A DNA stretch of 64,000 nt, taken from Paenibacillus arenilitoris. GTDB lineage: Bacteria; Bacillota; Bacilli; Paenibacillales; Paenibacillaceae. Both the position numbers and the translations under genes were made by a program. The stretch spans positions 24,437-88,436 of the forward strand of contig NZ_JACXIY010000034.1 in assembly GCF_014705655.1 (NCBI RefSeq), written 5' to 3'. Below the pieces are notes generated by a model. It was not told the origin of the DNA, ran no database searches, and worked only from the letters and a program-made list of their open reading frames with translations. Shown in pieces: positions 26,462 to 36,008 of the stretch (the stretch's first letter is position 1; each line of letters opens with the position of its first letter).

Positions 26462-27343
26462 TTATCCTTTGATCGCCCCGATCATCACGCCTTGAACAAA
26501 GTAGCGCTGCAAGAGCGGATAGAGCGCCAGTACGGGCAAGCTCGTCACGACGATGAGCGCATACTTGATGCTCTCGCCCATCAGCTGCTGCTGAACCGCC
26601 GATTCGTCGGCCAGGTTCATCATATCCTGCATCTGGCTGTTGATGAGAATGTCCCGCATGATGAGCTGTAGCGGGTATTTGCTTTGATCGGAGAGATAGA
26701 TCAGGCCGTTGAAGAACGAATTCCAGTGAAACACGCCGTAAAATAACGTCATCACCGCCATGATCGGCAGCGATAACGGCAAGACAACGGACCAAAGCGT
26801 ACGAATCTGCGAGCTGCCGTCGATAACCGCCGCTTCGTGAAGCTCCTGGGGGATATTCTCGAAAAACGTCCGCATGACGATCAAATGAAAGACGGATATC
26901 GCGCCCGGCAGCACCATGGCCCAATACGTATTGATAATGCCGATCGATTTGACCACCATATAAGTCGGGATCAGACCGCCGTTGAAAAACATCGTCATCA
27001 AAATAACGAGCATGATGACTTTGCGTCCTTGGAGGTTCGGCCGGGACAGCGGGTAAGCCCCCATCGTCGTCATCGCCAGATTGATGAGCGTCCCCGTCGA
27101 GGCGTAAAGCAGCGTATTCATGAATCCGCCCAGCACCTCGCCGTCCCGGAACACGCGGGCGTAAGCCTGTAACGTCATGTCTTTCGGAAAGAGCAATACC
27201 TCGCCGCGGATGACCAATAACGGATTGCTGATCGATGCGCTGAGCACGAATACGAGCGGGTAAAGCACGACGATCAGGATCAGGCTCAAAATGACGGTGT
27301 TGAGCGTATCGAAGATTTTATCGTTCCTGGTCTTATGAATCAT
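26462..27343 (-). CDS. LplC/YtcP-type ABC permease
   Basis: A 293-residue permease of six helices with EAA loop LHEAAVIDGSSQIRTLWSVVLP and terminal QRYFVQGVMIGAIKG. GGGAGGG precedes the ATG. It partners the LplB-like permease 18 nt upstream. Confidence 0.92.
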   Translation of the reverse strand: MIHKTRNDKIFDTLNTVILSLILIVVLYPLVFVLSASISNPLLVIRGEVLLFPKDMTLQAYARVFRDGEVLGGFMNTLLYASTGTLINLAMTTMGAYPLSRPNLQGRKVIMLVILMTMFFNGGLIPTYMVVKSIGIINTYWAMVLPGAISVFHLIVMRTFFENIPQELHEAAVIDGSSQIRTLWSVVLPLSLPIMAVMTLFYGVFHWNSFFNGLIYLSDQSKYPLQLIMRDILINSQMQDMMNLADESAVQQQLMGESIKYALIVVTSLPVLALYPLLQRYFVQGVMIGAIKG

Positions 27344-27361
27344 CTTTTCTGCCCTCCCTTC

Positions 27362-28255
27362 CTACCACAGGCTGTTCCCGCTGACCCTGCGCGCGGTCAG
27401 ATTGACGGCGACCAGCAGAATAAGATTGACGATCGAGTTGAACAGTCCCACCGCGGCGGCGAAGCTGTATTGCGCGCCCAGGATGCCGCTGCGGTACACG
27501 TACGTGGCGAACACGTCCGATGAGGCGATGTTCAAGTCGTTCTGCATAAGAAAGATTTTCTCGAAGCCGACATTCATGATCGAGCCGATATTCAGAATCA
27601 GAAGAATGACGATCGTGGACGAGATGCCCGGCAGATTAATATGCCAGATGCGCTGCAGCCGGCTCGCCCCGTCGATAGCCGCCGCCTCGTGCATCTGCGG
27701 ATCGATGGCGGTAAGCGCCGCGATGTAGATGATCGAGCTCCATCCGGCATTCTGCCACACATGCGAGCCGACAAACAGCGTTTTGAACCACCCGGGCTCG
27801 GTCATGAACGAGATCCTCTCGAAGCCCATAAACGAAAGCAAGTGGTTGACGACACCGGTCGTCGGCGACAGAAAGGTCGCGAGCATGCCGACCATCACGA
27901 CGACCGACAGAAAGTGGGGCGCATACGTGACCGTCTGCACCGCTTTTTTGAATCGTTTGCCGCCGACCTCATGAATCATGAGCGCCAGGATGATCGGCAC
28001 GGGAAACGCCACGGCAAGCTCATACAAGCTGATCCCGATCGTATTCAGCAGCAGCCGCATGAAGTAAAAAGAATGGAAAAACCGCTCGAAATGCTCGAAC
28101 CCGACCCATTCGCTCCCCAAAATCCCTTTCATCGCCGAAAACCGCTTGAACGCGATCTGGACCCCGTACATCGGCCAATAATGAAAGACGCCGAAGAATA
28201 GAAGAACGGGAACCAACATGAGGTAGAGCTGGAAGTTCGGGATGACTTTCTTCAA
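27362..28255 (-). CDS. LplB-type ABC permease
   Basis: A 297-residue permease. HYWPMYGVQIAFKRF and EWVGFEHFERFFHS are family marks, and the EAA loop reads MHEAAAIDGASRLQRIWHINLP. It starts at a TTG 7 nt after AGGAGG. It is the first gene of the operon permease-permease-receptor-sulfatase. The 222 nt upstream, before the regulator gene, contain two GCACGG-type motifs at 28414-28439 that could be regulator sites. Confidence 0.92.
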   Translation of the reverse strand: MKKVIPNFQLYLMLVPVLLFFGVFHYWPMYGVQIAFKRFSAMKGILGSEWVGFEHFERFFHSFYFMRLLLNTIGISLYELAVAFPVPIILALMIHEVGGKRFKKAVQTVTYAPHFLSVVVMVGMLATFLSPTTGVVNHLLSFMGFERISFMTEPGWFKTLFVGSHVWQNAGWSSIIYIAALTAIDPQMHEAAAIDGASRLQRIWHINLPGISSTIVILLILNIGSIMNVGFEKIFLMQNDLNIASSDVFATYVYRSGILGAQYSFAAAVGLFNSIVNLILLVAVNLTARRVSGNSLW

Positions 28256-28477
28256 CTGGATTCCTCCTCTCTTATCGCCCTTCCCGCGGCAATGTTCTTA
28301 TCGGAGCGGCCATGTGCTTCGCTCATCCGCCTGCCGTTTCCTAAGCCTACCCGCCGGCTTCCCGCCCTGTAAACAAGCAGCTCTGAGAGGGCGTGCAAAT
28401 TTTGACCTGCCGTACCGTGCTTATTTTTTATTGCCGTGCAATGCTTTCCCCGCGCCGGGAGAGCGCCCGCGGACGGC

Positions 28478-30838
28478 TTACCCGAGTCTGCTGATGCTCC
28501 TGTATTTGATCGGAGACACGCCTTCCTGCTTTCTGAATTTGCGGCGGAAATTAGCCTCGTCCACGTATCCCGAACGCTCGATGACTTCGCCGATTTTGAG
28601 ATCGGTCGTGCGCAGCAATTCCTTTGCTTTATCCATCCGCAGCTTGTCGATGTATTGCATCAAGGAGAACCCCGTATGATTTTTGAAGAAGCGCGTCGCG
28701 TAGGATGGCGACAGCCCCGCCTCGTCGGCAACCGTCTCCAGCGACACCCCGCAGTCCGTATAACGCTGATGGACCCATTGCATCAACTGCTCGAGCAGGG
28801 CCGAATGCTTGCTTTCCTTGCTGTTCTCCGCATATTCGCACAAGCTTGCGCATAGGTTGGTCAACTGGCGTTCAATATCGTTTAACTGCTCGTTTGCCGA
28901 CTGCCAGAATTGCCGCAGCGCTTCCTTCTCCTGCCGAATCCACTCCTCGTCCGCATCGCCCAGGCTTCGCGCGATCTCCATTCCTATACGCTTCCATACT
29001 TCTCTGGAGGAGCGCGGAACGACGCATTGCTCCCTCATCGCGGAAGCGATCTCGCCGATCGCCTGCGCCGCCTCGGCGGAATGGCCTTCCTTGATCGCGA
29101 GCAGCAAGCGATTCTCGCTAGGAAACGGATGGTGATAAGGGCGATCCGCCAGCGGCTTAACGGATGCGTAGGTCATCACATGGCCCGGGCCCTCGTAATA
29201 ACGATATTGCGCCGCTTCCTCCGCTTCTTTCAACGATTGCCCCACCTTTGAACGGTCATCGACTACCGAGCCGATCCCGGCGGTGACCGAATAACGAAAA
29301 TAGCGGGCGTATACATCGATAATTTGCCCTGCGAGCACCTCAAGCTCATGCTGCACGCCATGACCGGGTTCGAGGTTGAGCACAAGAGCGACCGAGCCGG
29401 GCTCGGACAATTGCAGCGTATAGCGCCCGCCCAGCCGTTCCGCCAATTCCTCGGCAATATTCATCAAGGCGAAGATTTGCGCTTCCAGCTGCGACTGCGA
29501 ATTCATGCGCATCAGCCGGGATGAATTGTCAATCCGGAGCAGCATAACGGCGTAGGAAGGGTGAAGAAGCAAAAAGCGCGGATCGTCGAGCATCTGCGCC
29601 GTTTCCTTCCGCTTGCTTTCTTCTCCTCGTATCATCGAGAGCACATACTGCTCCTTCAGCAGCCGGCTGCCTTGCTTCATCCGGGAATAGAGAGAGCTGT
29701 TCTCCCTCGTCAATTCGTGGAAGGCTTTGGCCACGATCGAATATTCATCGCTAGTCGCCCTTGCAGACGTAGGCGGCTCATCCCCGGCACGGACACGGAA
29801 GAGCCCCGGCGCAGGCGCCGCCGTCATCCGCAAGGGAGCTCCTTCGGATTTCACCGTACTCGCGAGCAAGCGCCACGGCCGGTAATTTTGTCTGGCGAAC
29901 ATATAGGAAAGAAGCAGGCCGAATACAAAAATGCCCAGCACGGAAAGGACATACAGCCTTGTGATCGACCGGGTTTCCTTCAGGAACTGCCCTTTGGGCA
30001 TAACCAGCACGTACGTCCAGCCGTTCGCTTCCGAAGTGAAGCGAAGCCGGGAAACCGAGGACGCATCCGGCTGCTTCCCGTCTACGGCATTCGCATCGTT
30101 CGTCACCAATTCGAGCCATTGCTCCTGACGGCCGGGCGGGCGGCCGAATCCCGTGGACGTAATGAGACGATTGTCCCGATCCAGCATATAGAAATACCCG
30201 TCATACCCTTGCAGCACCCGGTGAATCATCGACGTGAAATGCTGTTCCCGAATGACGAAGGTCGCAAATCGCAGCTCTTCGCCGCGCGATCCCGGAAACG
30301 GGTACGCATACAACAAAAAAGGACTGACCGAGCCATAAGCATGGGTCCGGCGGGATACGATAAGCGGCTCCTTGCTGTCCTTCACATGTTCTTCAATCAT
30401 TGCCGCATAAGGCTGCCCGAACGCGTACGATTGCAGAAAAGAAGCATAATCGTACGTGCCGTTGGAGCTGATCGTTTGTATCGCTTCCTCGCCGCCGTAG
30501 CCGACGGCCATATCGTAAATAAAAGAAGAGCTGGTCGCGTACATGCGCATCTGCTTCAAAGCTTGATAGCTTTCGTATCCGCCCTGGGCGAGCGCGTACG
30601 GATTCAGCTGCGGATTCATCGGGATCTGCAGGGCGATGCGTTCCATCTCCTGCAAGTAGGCTTCCGACTTCAGCTTGACCTCGGCCAATATGGAAGCACT
30701 TACGGAATCGGCGTTGCGTTGCAGCAAATCGGATAGTCGGCCATAAGCCAGACTTCCTGCCGCCAATAGGATGATAAGCATTAACAGCATGTAGGAAATC
30801 AAATACTTGTAAAACCGACTCGACAGCTTCGTCTTCAT
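28478..30838 (-). CDS. membrane-bound AraC-family regulator (Cache sensor, HTH_18)
   Basis: A 786-residue one-component regulator. TM1 lies at about 11-35, then a 250-residue extracellular sensor with Cache-like features (YFYMLDRDNRLITSTG), TM2 near 295-320, a cytoplasmic linker with a GGDEF-like remnant (VTAGIGSVVDDRSKVGQSLKEAEEA), and a C-terminal AraC HTH pair (VSLETVADEAGLSPSYATRFFKNHTG; KIGEVIERSGYVDEANFRRKFRKQEG). The design merges sensor and regulator without phosphotransfer. It is in line with and just upstream of the sulfatase importer operon, its likely target. The start at 30838 follows GAGGGGG. Confidence 0.87.
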   Translation of the reverse strand: MKTKLSSRFYKYLISYMLLMLIILLAAGSLAYGRLSDLLQRNADSVSASILAEVKLKSEAYLQEMERIALQIPMNPQLNPYALAQGGYESYQALKQMRMYATSSSFIYDMAVGYGGEEAIQTISSNGTYDYASFLQSYAFGQPYAAMIEEHVKDSKEPLIVSRRTHAYGSVSPFLLYAYPFPGSRGEELRFATFVIREQHFTSMIHRVLQGYDGYFYMLDRDNRLITSTGFGRPPGRQEQWLELVTNDANAVDGKQPDASSVSRLRFTSEANGWTYVLVMPKGQFLKETRSITRLYVLSVLGIFVFGLLLSYMFARQNYRPWRLLASTVKSEGAPLRMTAAPAPGLFRVRAGDEPPTSARATSDEYSIVAKAFHELTRENSSLYSRMKQGSRLLKEQYVLSMIRGEESKRKETAQMLDDPRFLLLHPSYAVMLLRIDNSSRLMRMNSQSQLEAQIFALMNIAEELAERLGGRYTLQLSEPGSVALVLNLEPGHGVQHELEVLAGQIIDVYARYFRYSVTAGIGSVVDDRSKVGQSLKEAEEAAQYRYYEGPGHVMTYASVKPLADRPYHHPFPSENRLLLAIKEGHSAEAAQAIGEIASAMREQCVVPRSSREVWKRIGMEIARSLGDADEEWIRQEKEALRQFWQSANEQLNDIERQLTNLCASLCEYAENSKESKHSALLEQLMQWVHQRYTDCGVSLETVADEAGLSPSYATRFFKNHTGFSLMQYIDKLRMDKAKELLRTTDLKIGEVIERSGYVDEANFRRKFRKQEGVSPIKYRSISRLG

Positions 30839-30996
30839 AGATGGCCCCCTCTTTCCGGCTATTTTCGTCTCTCCAAGCAAACAAGCCCATTCAGATTATC
30901 CAACATCTTACCATACAATGCCGAACGGATGACCGTGCTAATTTTGCCAGGGGGTGCTTTTTGGGGTTATAAAGGACATTTACGGGGATAGCAACG

Positions 30997-31034
30997 AAAA
31001 AAGCCGACACTGATGAAGGATCAGCGTCAGCTTA
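30997..31034 (-). terminator. terminator of the DUF1861-like importer operon
   Basis: On the minus strand AAGCTGACGCTGAT pairs imperfectly with ATCAGTGTCGGCTT, followed by TTTT. The rest of the 305-nt gap 30839-31143 holds the promoter region of the membrane regulator and nothing else I can identify. Confidence 0.8.
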
Positions 31035-31143
31035 TAGCTCAAGCGTTACAGCCACCAAATCAGCGGCACGCAAAAAAGAGGCGTAATCGACAGCGCCATT
31101 GTATGTGCCATTCGCGGGATTCGCAGCCTCCAATCTTTTCCCT

Positions 31144-32097
31144 CTAAACTAAACGCCCATGTCCCGCAAACGGATAGTCGATCGTAATGCGTCCCGCCTG
31201 GCAATCGCCAATGCCGCTGTACAGATCGGCCTTGCCGTCCGGACGCATCACGATGCCCGAAGCAAAGACGCAGTCGACCAAATACGGCATCTTGGCCGGC
31301 CCCGGCGGGTAGCAGGAACGGCTTCCAATGAGATGAAGGTCCGAGGACTCCCGGGTGATGGGATCGAAGACGAAGGCCATGTTCAAATACACCCTCAATT
31401 CCCCGCCGTTCTCGTCCTTATCCCGGTAGCTAATGTGGCCGATAATGCCGATCTTGCCGCTATCCAGCAGATATGCCTGGTTGACGCCTCCCCATTCGCC
31501 TTCCCCGAAGATGCCGTGAATGTATGGCGCTTTCTCGATGACGTCCGCCGTCAGCTCATCCAGGCTGTCAATGACCGTGAAGCCGATCATCGATTCGCTT
31601 CCGTATTTGCTTCTCATCTCCGCGCCGCGCGGACGCGAGAAGACGCCGATCTTGCCGTCCGGAAGCGGAACAAGGCGGATATCCTTCATTTTGTTAGGAC
31701 CGGTCGTGAAGTAGTACAAATCGTGGAGGTCGGTGCCCCGGTAGAAATAGCCGAAAAACGTGCTGTATTTGCCGCGCTCATATTGCACATGCGTCCCGCC
31801 CATGACAAGCTCGTCGCCGATCTCGGTAATGTACGGGTCCTCCAGCGTGTAGATCATGCTGTCCTTCACCACGGTCCATTCATCCCGTCCCGTCTCCTCG
31901 AACAGGCGGACCCAAGAGCGGGCCCACTCTTCGCGGCGCTCCACCCGCCCGAACAAATAGCGCTTCCCGTCCCGCATGAACGGAATCGAAATATTGTAGA
32001 CATCGAAACCGTCCACGCCGTGAAAGACTAGCGTCGCGCTTTCATAGATCTTTTTTGCCGCTTCGAATTCAAGTCTTCGTTTCTTCAGGGTCACCAT
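31144..32097 (-). CDS. DUF1861-like five-bladed beta-propeller protein, possible glycosidase or phosphorylase
   Basis: A 317-residue cytoplasmic protein resembling the DUF1861 family, which has a GH43/GH130-like propeller fold. Blade-like segments include FDVYNISIPFMRDGKRYLFGRV, YTLEDPYITEIGDELVMGGTHV, MKDIRLVPLPDGKIGVFSRPRG, and LLDSGKIGIIGHISYRDKD. The ED in LEDPYI and the D in VDCVFASGIV are candidate acids, but I cannot assign the catalytic residues. It is the last gene of an importer operon, so it probably acts on the imported glycan. Family function is not well established. Confidence 0.7.
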   Translation of the reverse strand: MVTLKKRRLEFEAAKKIYESATLVFHGVDGFDVYNISIPFMRDGKRYLFGRVERREEWARSWVRLFEETGRDEWTVVKDSMIYTLEDPYITEIGDELVMGGTHVQYERGKYSTFFGYFYRGTDLHDLYYFTTGPNKMKDIRLVPLPDGKIGVFSRPRGAEMRSKYGSESMIGFTVIDSLDELTADVIEKAPYIHGIFGEGEWGGVNQAYLLDSGKIGIIGHISYRDKDENGGELRVYLNMAFVFDPITRESSDLHLIGSRSCYPPGPAKMPYLVDCVFASGIVMRPDGKADLYSGIGDCQAGRITIDYPFAGHGRLV

Positions 32098-32117
32098 TCT
32101 CCACGCCTTCCTTTTGA

Positions 32118-33671
32118 TTATTTCTGAGCGTCCAGGTATTCCTGGAATTGCTTCTGATATTCCGCCACGACCTTATCCAGACCGGCCTTCCGCATCTTCT
32201 CGAGCGCAGCCGGGAACGCTTTGTCGTATTCTTGAACGCCCATATAAATCGGAGTGATGCTCGCCGAAGCTTCCGACAAAATGTTGGTATACTCGGTTCT
32301 TACGTTCGTCGGGTCGAAAACAAAGTTCGCCGCGATGCTGTTGACCGCATTCGGATTTGGCTCGAACAACACTTTGTTGTTGTCGGGAATGCTGCTCTCC
32401 AGGTCGAAACGCATGAAGTTGACGTTGCCGTTCTGCGAATCGGAGCCTCTGTATCTCGAGTTGTTGTTGTTCTCCGGATCCCGGATCGGCTTAAAGCCCT
32501 TCTCGCCGTCCTCGGTATAGTGCGTGCCCTCGATTCCATATAGTGCCAGATCGTAATTCTCTTGACTGGCCAGCATCCAATCCATGAATTTGACCGCCGC
32601 TTCCGGATGCTTGCTGTTCACCGGCACGGCATTTCCGTTCTTGAAGGTGAGCGGGCGCAAATATTGCTTCTCCGGGTTGAACCATACGACGCCGATATCG
32701 TCTACCGTAGCTTCCGGATTGTACTTCTTGAGTCCGTTCAAGCTTCCTCCGGTTCCGAGGCGGACGAACCATTCTCCGCTTTCCATCTGCGCGTCGACCT
32801 GCTCCTGCTTCATGACCAGAATATCGGGATTGGTAAGTCCCTTCGTATACAGCTCGCGCATGAAGGAGGCGTCCTTCTTGAACTCCTCGGTCTCGATCCA
32901 GGACTTGGCCTCGCCGTTCTGATTCACGTAGAAGAACTTATCCCTGACCGTGAACGGGAACGTATCGTATGTCCGGTGCAGGATGGACGTATGCAGGGAG
33001 ATCGGGTCGAAGTCCGCCCGCGTGCCCAGATACGGCTTGTTGCTTCCCTTCCAGTTCTTCATGACCGTCTCCCAGGCGCCGATCAATTCGGCCGGAGTCG
33101 TCGGCTCTTCGAGATTGTTCTCGCGGAGAATGTCGCGGCGAATGTTGAACTGGCCTTCGCTCGCCATTTCCACCCAATAAGAAGGAACGGCATAATACTT
33201 GCCATCGATTTTGGCCCCGTCGAAAATATCGTCCGGAATATGCTTCTTCAGATTTTCTCCGTACGTTTCGATCGCATCCGAGATGTCCGCCAACGCGCCG
33301 CGATTATAGTAGCTGGAGAACGGCGTGCGGTCCTGCATGACGTGGAACAGGTCGAATTCTTCGCCCGTGGACAGCATCAGGTTCAGCTTCTGATCCCACG
33401 CGTCCCACGGAATATAGACTTTCTCCACCTCGACGCCGACGCCGTCCGCGGCCAGCTTCTCGTTAACCTTCCGGAACACTTCCTTGTAATCCTTCGGCTC
33501 CGTGCCGGGAACCAAATATTTGATTTTGACCGTCTCGGCGGACTTGTCGTTATGGACGGAAGCGTTGTTTCCTTCATCCGCCGTTCCATCCGAATTCGAG
33601 TCCTTGCCGCATCCAATCAATGTCGTTAGGGCGAGTACCGCGGCTAATAAAAAGGCGTAACTCTTTTTCAT
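32118..33671 (-). CDS. extracellular solute-binding lipoprotein (LplA-like)
   Basis: A 517-residue receptor with lipoprotein signal MKKSYAFLLAAVLALTTLIG followed by the lipobox cysteine, and a Ser/Asn/Asp-rich linker. SBP features include YIPWDAWDQKLNLMLSTGEEFDLFHV, YYAVPSYWVEMASEGQFNIRRD and VNSKHPEAAVKFMDWMLASQENYDL. AGGAGG lies about 11 nt before the ATG. It is 20 nt upstream of the DUF1861-like gene and follows the two permeases. The ligand is unknown. Confidence 0.92.
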   Translation of the reverse strand: MKKSYAFLLAAVLALTTLIGCGKDSNSDGTADEGNNASVHNDKSAETVKIKYLVPGTEPKDYKEVFRKVNEKLAADGVGVEVEKVYIPWDAWDQKLNLMLSTGEEFDLFHVMQDRTPFSSYYNRGALADISDAIETYGENLKKHIPDDIFDGAKIDGKYYAVPSYWVEMASEGQFNIRRDILRENNLEEPTTPAELIGAWETVMKNWKGSNKPYLGTRADFDPISLHTSILHRTYDTFPFTVRDKFFYVNQNGEAKSWIETEEFKKDASFMRELYTKGLTNPDILVMKQEQVDAQMESGEWFVRLGTGGSLNGLKKYNPEATVDDIGVVWFNPEKQYLRPLTFKNGNAVPVNSKHPEAAVKFMDWMLASQENYDLALYGIEGTHYTEDGEKGFKPIRDPENNNNSRYRGSDSQNGNVNFMRFDLESSIPDNNKVLFEPNPNAVNSIAANFVFDPTNVRTEYTNILSEASASITPIYMGVQEYDKAFPAALEKMRKAGLDKVVAEYQKQFQEYLDAQK

Positions 33672-33730
33672 AATAAATCATGACCTCCTTATATATGGCT
33701 TTTATTTATGTTAACCCCGAAGGGATGACA

Positions 33731-34603
33731 TCAGCCTTTGACCGAACCGATGACCAGGCCTTTCACGAAGTACTTCTGCAAATACGGATAGAGGAAGACG
33801 ATCGGCCCGATCGTCACGATCGCCGTCGCCATCTTGACCGATTCCGAAGGAAGCGTCATTTCGCTTGTTCCGGCCAGCATCGTCATCTCGTTCAGCATGC
33901 TGATCTCCGATTGCAGCTGCAGCAGCATGAATTGAAGCGGGTACAAATCCTTGCTGTCGATAAGCATGATCGCGTTCCACCAGTTGTTCCAGTAATCCAG
34001 CCCGTAGAAGAGCGCGATCGTCGCCAGAACGGGCATGCACAGCGGCAGATAGATCCGGAACGCAATCGTAATATCATTGGCGCCGTCGATGGTCGCCGAC
34101 TCTCTCAGCGAATCGGGTACGCCGTTCATGAAGTTGCGCACCAGAAACAGGTTGAACGGGCTGAACAGAAGCGACGGAATAATGAGCGCCAGAATGTTGT
34201 CGGTCAGACCGAGCGCGCGGTTCATCAAATACCAAGGTACGATCCCGGCGGAAAAGATCATCGTAATGAAAAAATAGAGCGCCAGCAGGTTACGGTGCTT
34301 CACCTGTTTGTTCGCCAGCGTATAGCCGGCCATGGAGGTCACCAAAACCGCCAGAAGCGTGCCGACGATCGTGACGAAGATGGAAATGCCATAACTCTGC
34401 ATCACCTGGGAGCCGCCCGTAAAAATCAGTTTATACGCATACAAGGAAAATTTCTCGGGAAAAAGACTGTAGCCGTTCTTCAATACGGCGTCCTCGTCCG
34501 TGATCGAGATCATCAGCACGAGCAGCATCGGAACAAGGCAAACCGCCGAATAAATCGCGATCAGGGTATACATGACCGTCTTGCCGAGGGAAAACTTCTT
34601 CAT
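33731..34603 (-). CDS. LplC/YtcP-type ABC permease
   Basis: A 290-residue permease of six helices. EAA loop SLRESATIDGANDITIAFRIYLP; terminal LQKYFVKGLVIGSVKG. AGGAGG precedes the ATG. It pairs with the LplB-like permease ending 51 nt upstream. Confidence 0.92.
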   Translation of the reverse strand: MKKFSLGKTVMYTLIAIYSAVCLVPMLLVLMISITDEDAVLKNGYSLFPEKFSLYAYKLIFTGGSQVMQSYGISIFVTIVGTLLAVLVTSMAGYTLANKQVKHRNLLALYFFITMIFSAGIVPWYLMNRALGLTDNILALIIPSLLFSPFNLFLVRNFMNGVPDSLRESATIDGANDITIAFRIYLPLCMPVLATIALFYGLDYWNNWWNAIMLIDSKDLYPLQFMLLQLQSEISMLNEMTMLAGTSEMTLPSESVKMATAIVTIGPIVFLYPYLQKYFVKGLVIGSVKG

Positions 34604-34654
34604 TACGATTCCTCCTGAAACCTTGCTTCGGCAGGCTTATGCCGGGGCGGGATT

Positions 34655-35590
34655 TTAATACAAAGCGCCGTCTCTGAAAAATTTGCGCGTAATCGCATTC
34701 GTGCCGAAGACGAGAATGAATCCGACGACGGATTGGAACAGCCCGACGGCCATCGCTTCGGAAGGATCGCCGATCTGACGCAGCGAGCGGAACACATACG
34801 TATCGATGATGTCCGTGGTCGAATACAAGGTGCCGTTGTCGCCGACCAAGGCATAGATCATGCCGAAATCGCCGTACATGATTTTGCCGATCGAGAGCAG
34901 CGTCAGAATGATGACCGTTGGCATCATGAGAGGAAGAGTGATGCGCATGCACATCTGCCATCGGCCCGCCCCATCGATCTCGGCCGCCTCATACAGCGTT
35001 TCGTCGATGCCGGTAATGGTCGCCAAATAAATGACGGCGCTCATCCCCGCTCCCTTCCATACATGCATCAGCGTGAGGATCGCGGGCCACACCTCCGGCT
35101 CCGTGTACCAGTTGACGGAGGCGATGCCGAGCTTATTCAGCCATTGGTTGACAAGTCCCATGTCCATCGAGAAGAACGCGTACAACACGTAGCTGACCAC
35201 GATCCAGGAAATAAAATGAGGGAACAGCATGAACGATTGGCTGACCTTCACGAAGAGCTTCTTGCGCAGCTCGTTCAACACGAGTGAAATCGCGAGAGCC
35301 ATCAGCGTGCCAAAGACAATGAATAGCAAATTCAGGAAAATGGTATTAAAGGTGACGGTCAACGCCTTGTAGGAGCGGAAAAAAAACTCGAAGTTCTGAA
35401 ACCCCACCCATTCGCTATTGAATATGCCCTTTGTATAATTGAAGCGTTGAAAAGCAATGACCATATACGGATAGGTCATATACCCGAAGATAAAAGTGTA
35501 TACCATCGCCGGAAGGACCAGCAGGTAAGACGTTCCGTTCTTGCGGATGTCCGAGAACATGCCGAATGCCAGTCGCTGTCTCTTTTCCAA
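34655..35590 (-). CDS. LplB-type ABC permease with TTG start
   Basis: A 311-residue permease: YMTYPYMVIAFQRFNYTKG, EWVGFQNFEFFFRSY, EAA loop LYEAAEIDGAGRWQMCMRITLP, and C-terminus TNAITRKFFRDGALY. The TTG at 35590 is 8 nt after a perfect AAGGAGG; the frame runs 13 codons further up but without a ribosome site. It heads the operon permease-permease-receptor-DUF1861. Its leader carries three 63-bp repeats, the last of which ends in the ribosome-binding sequence. Confidence 0.9.
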   Translation of the reverse strand: MEKRQRLAFGMFSDIRKNGTSYLLVLPAMVYTFIFGYMTYPYMVIAFQRFNYTKGIFNSEWVGFQNFEFFFRSYKALTVTFNTIFLNLLFIVFGTLMALAISLVLNELRKKLFVKVSQSFMLFPHFISWIVVSYVLYAFFSMDMGLVNQWLNKLGIASVNWYTEPEVWPAILTLMHVWKGAGMSAVIYLATITGIDETLYEAAEIDGAGRWQMCMRITLPLMMPTVIILTLLSIGKIMYGDFGMIYALVGDNGTLYSTTDIIDTYVFRSLRQIGDPSEAMAVGLFQSVVGFILVFGTNAITRKFFRDGALY

Positions 35591-35607
35591 ATTCTTATCC
35601 TCCTTAA

Positions 35608-35796
35608 AGTTTTGCGAGCATTGCTTCACGAATCGGCTTCGAGCAAAACTCGCTTCGAAAGCATAGGCTTAGTTTTGTGAGCGCTGCTTCCTGTATCGGC
35701 TTCGTACAAAACTCGCTTCGAAAGCATAGGCTTAGTTTTGCGAGCATTGCTTCCCAAATCGGCTTCGAGCAAAACTCGCTTCGGAAGCATGGGCTT
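35608..35796. repeat. three tandem 63-bp repeats in the permease leader
   Basis: Units start at 35608, 35671 and 35734 (forward AGTTTTG(C/T)GAGC...). Each contains the complementary arms GCGAG-TTTTG-CTCG and so can fold. The unit next to the gene runs directly into AAGGAGG. A 19-nt stretch across this junction is identical in the ppc leader (55107-55125). The rest of the 418-nt divergent gap has an AT-rich region near 35930-35980 likely to hold the promoter of the regulator gene. Confidence 0.85.
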
Positions 35797-36008
35797 AGCG
35801 AACATGTCTTGGCTGCGTTGCCGCTTGCCTTAACTCTATATCAGCGGGCAGGCGCTGCCAATTTTAAATACCGGATTTCGCTTTCGCGATTCGATTAAAG
35901 GGCTTTCAAATATCCGAACTGCTTTTCGTTTTTAAGGAATGGCGTATCTTTTTAAGCGGCTTTATTCTATATTGAAGAAATGACACCAGCTGCATCGGAG
36001 GAATCCAC

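Noticed and set aside
35608..35796. Short CRISPR array
   Set aside because: The 63-bp units are directly adjacent without spacers.
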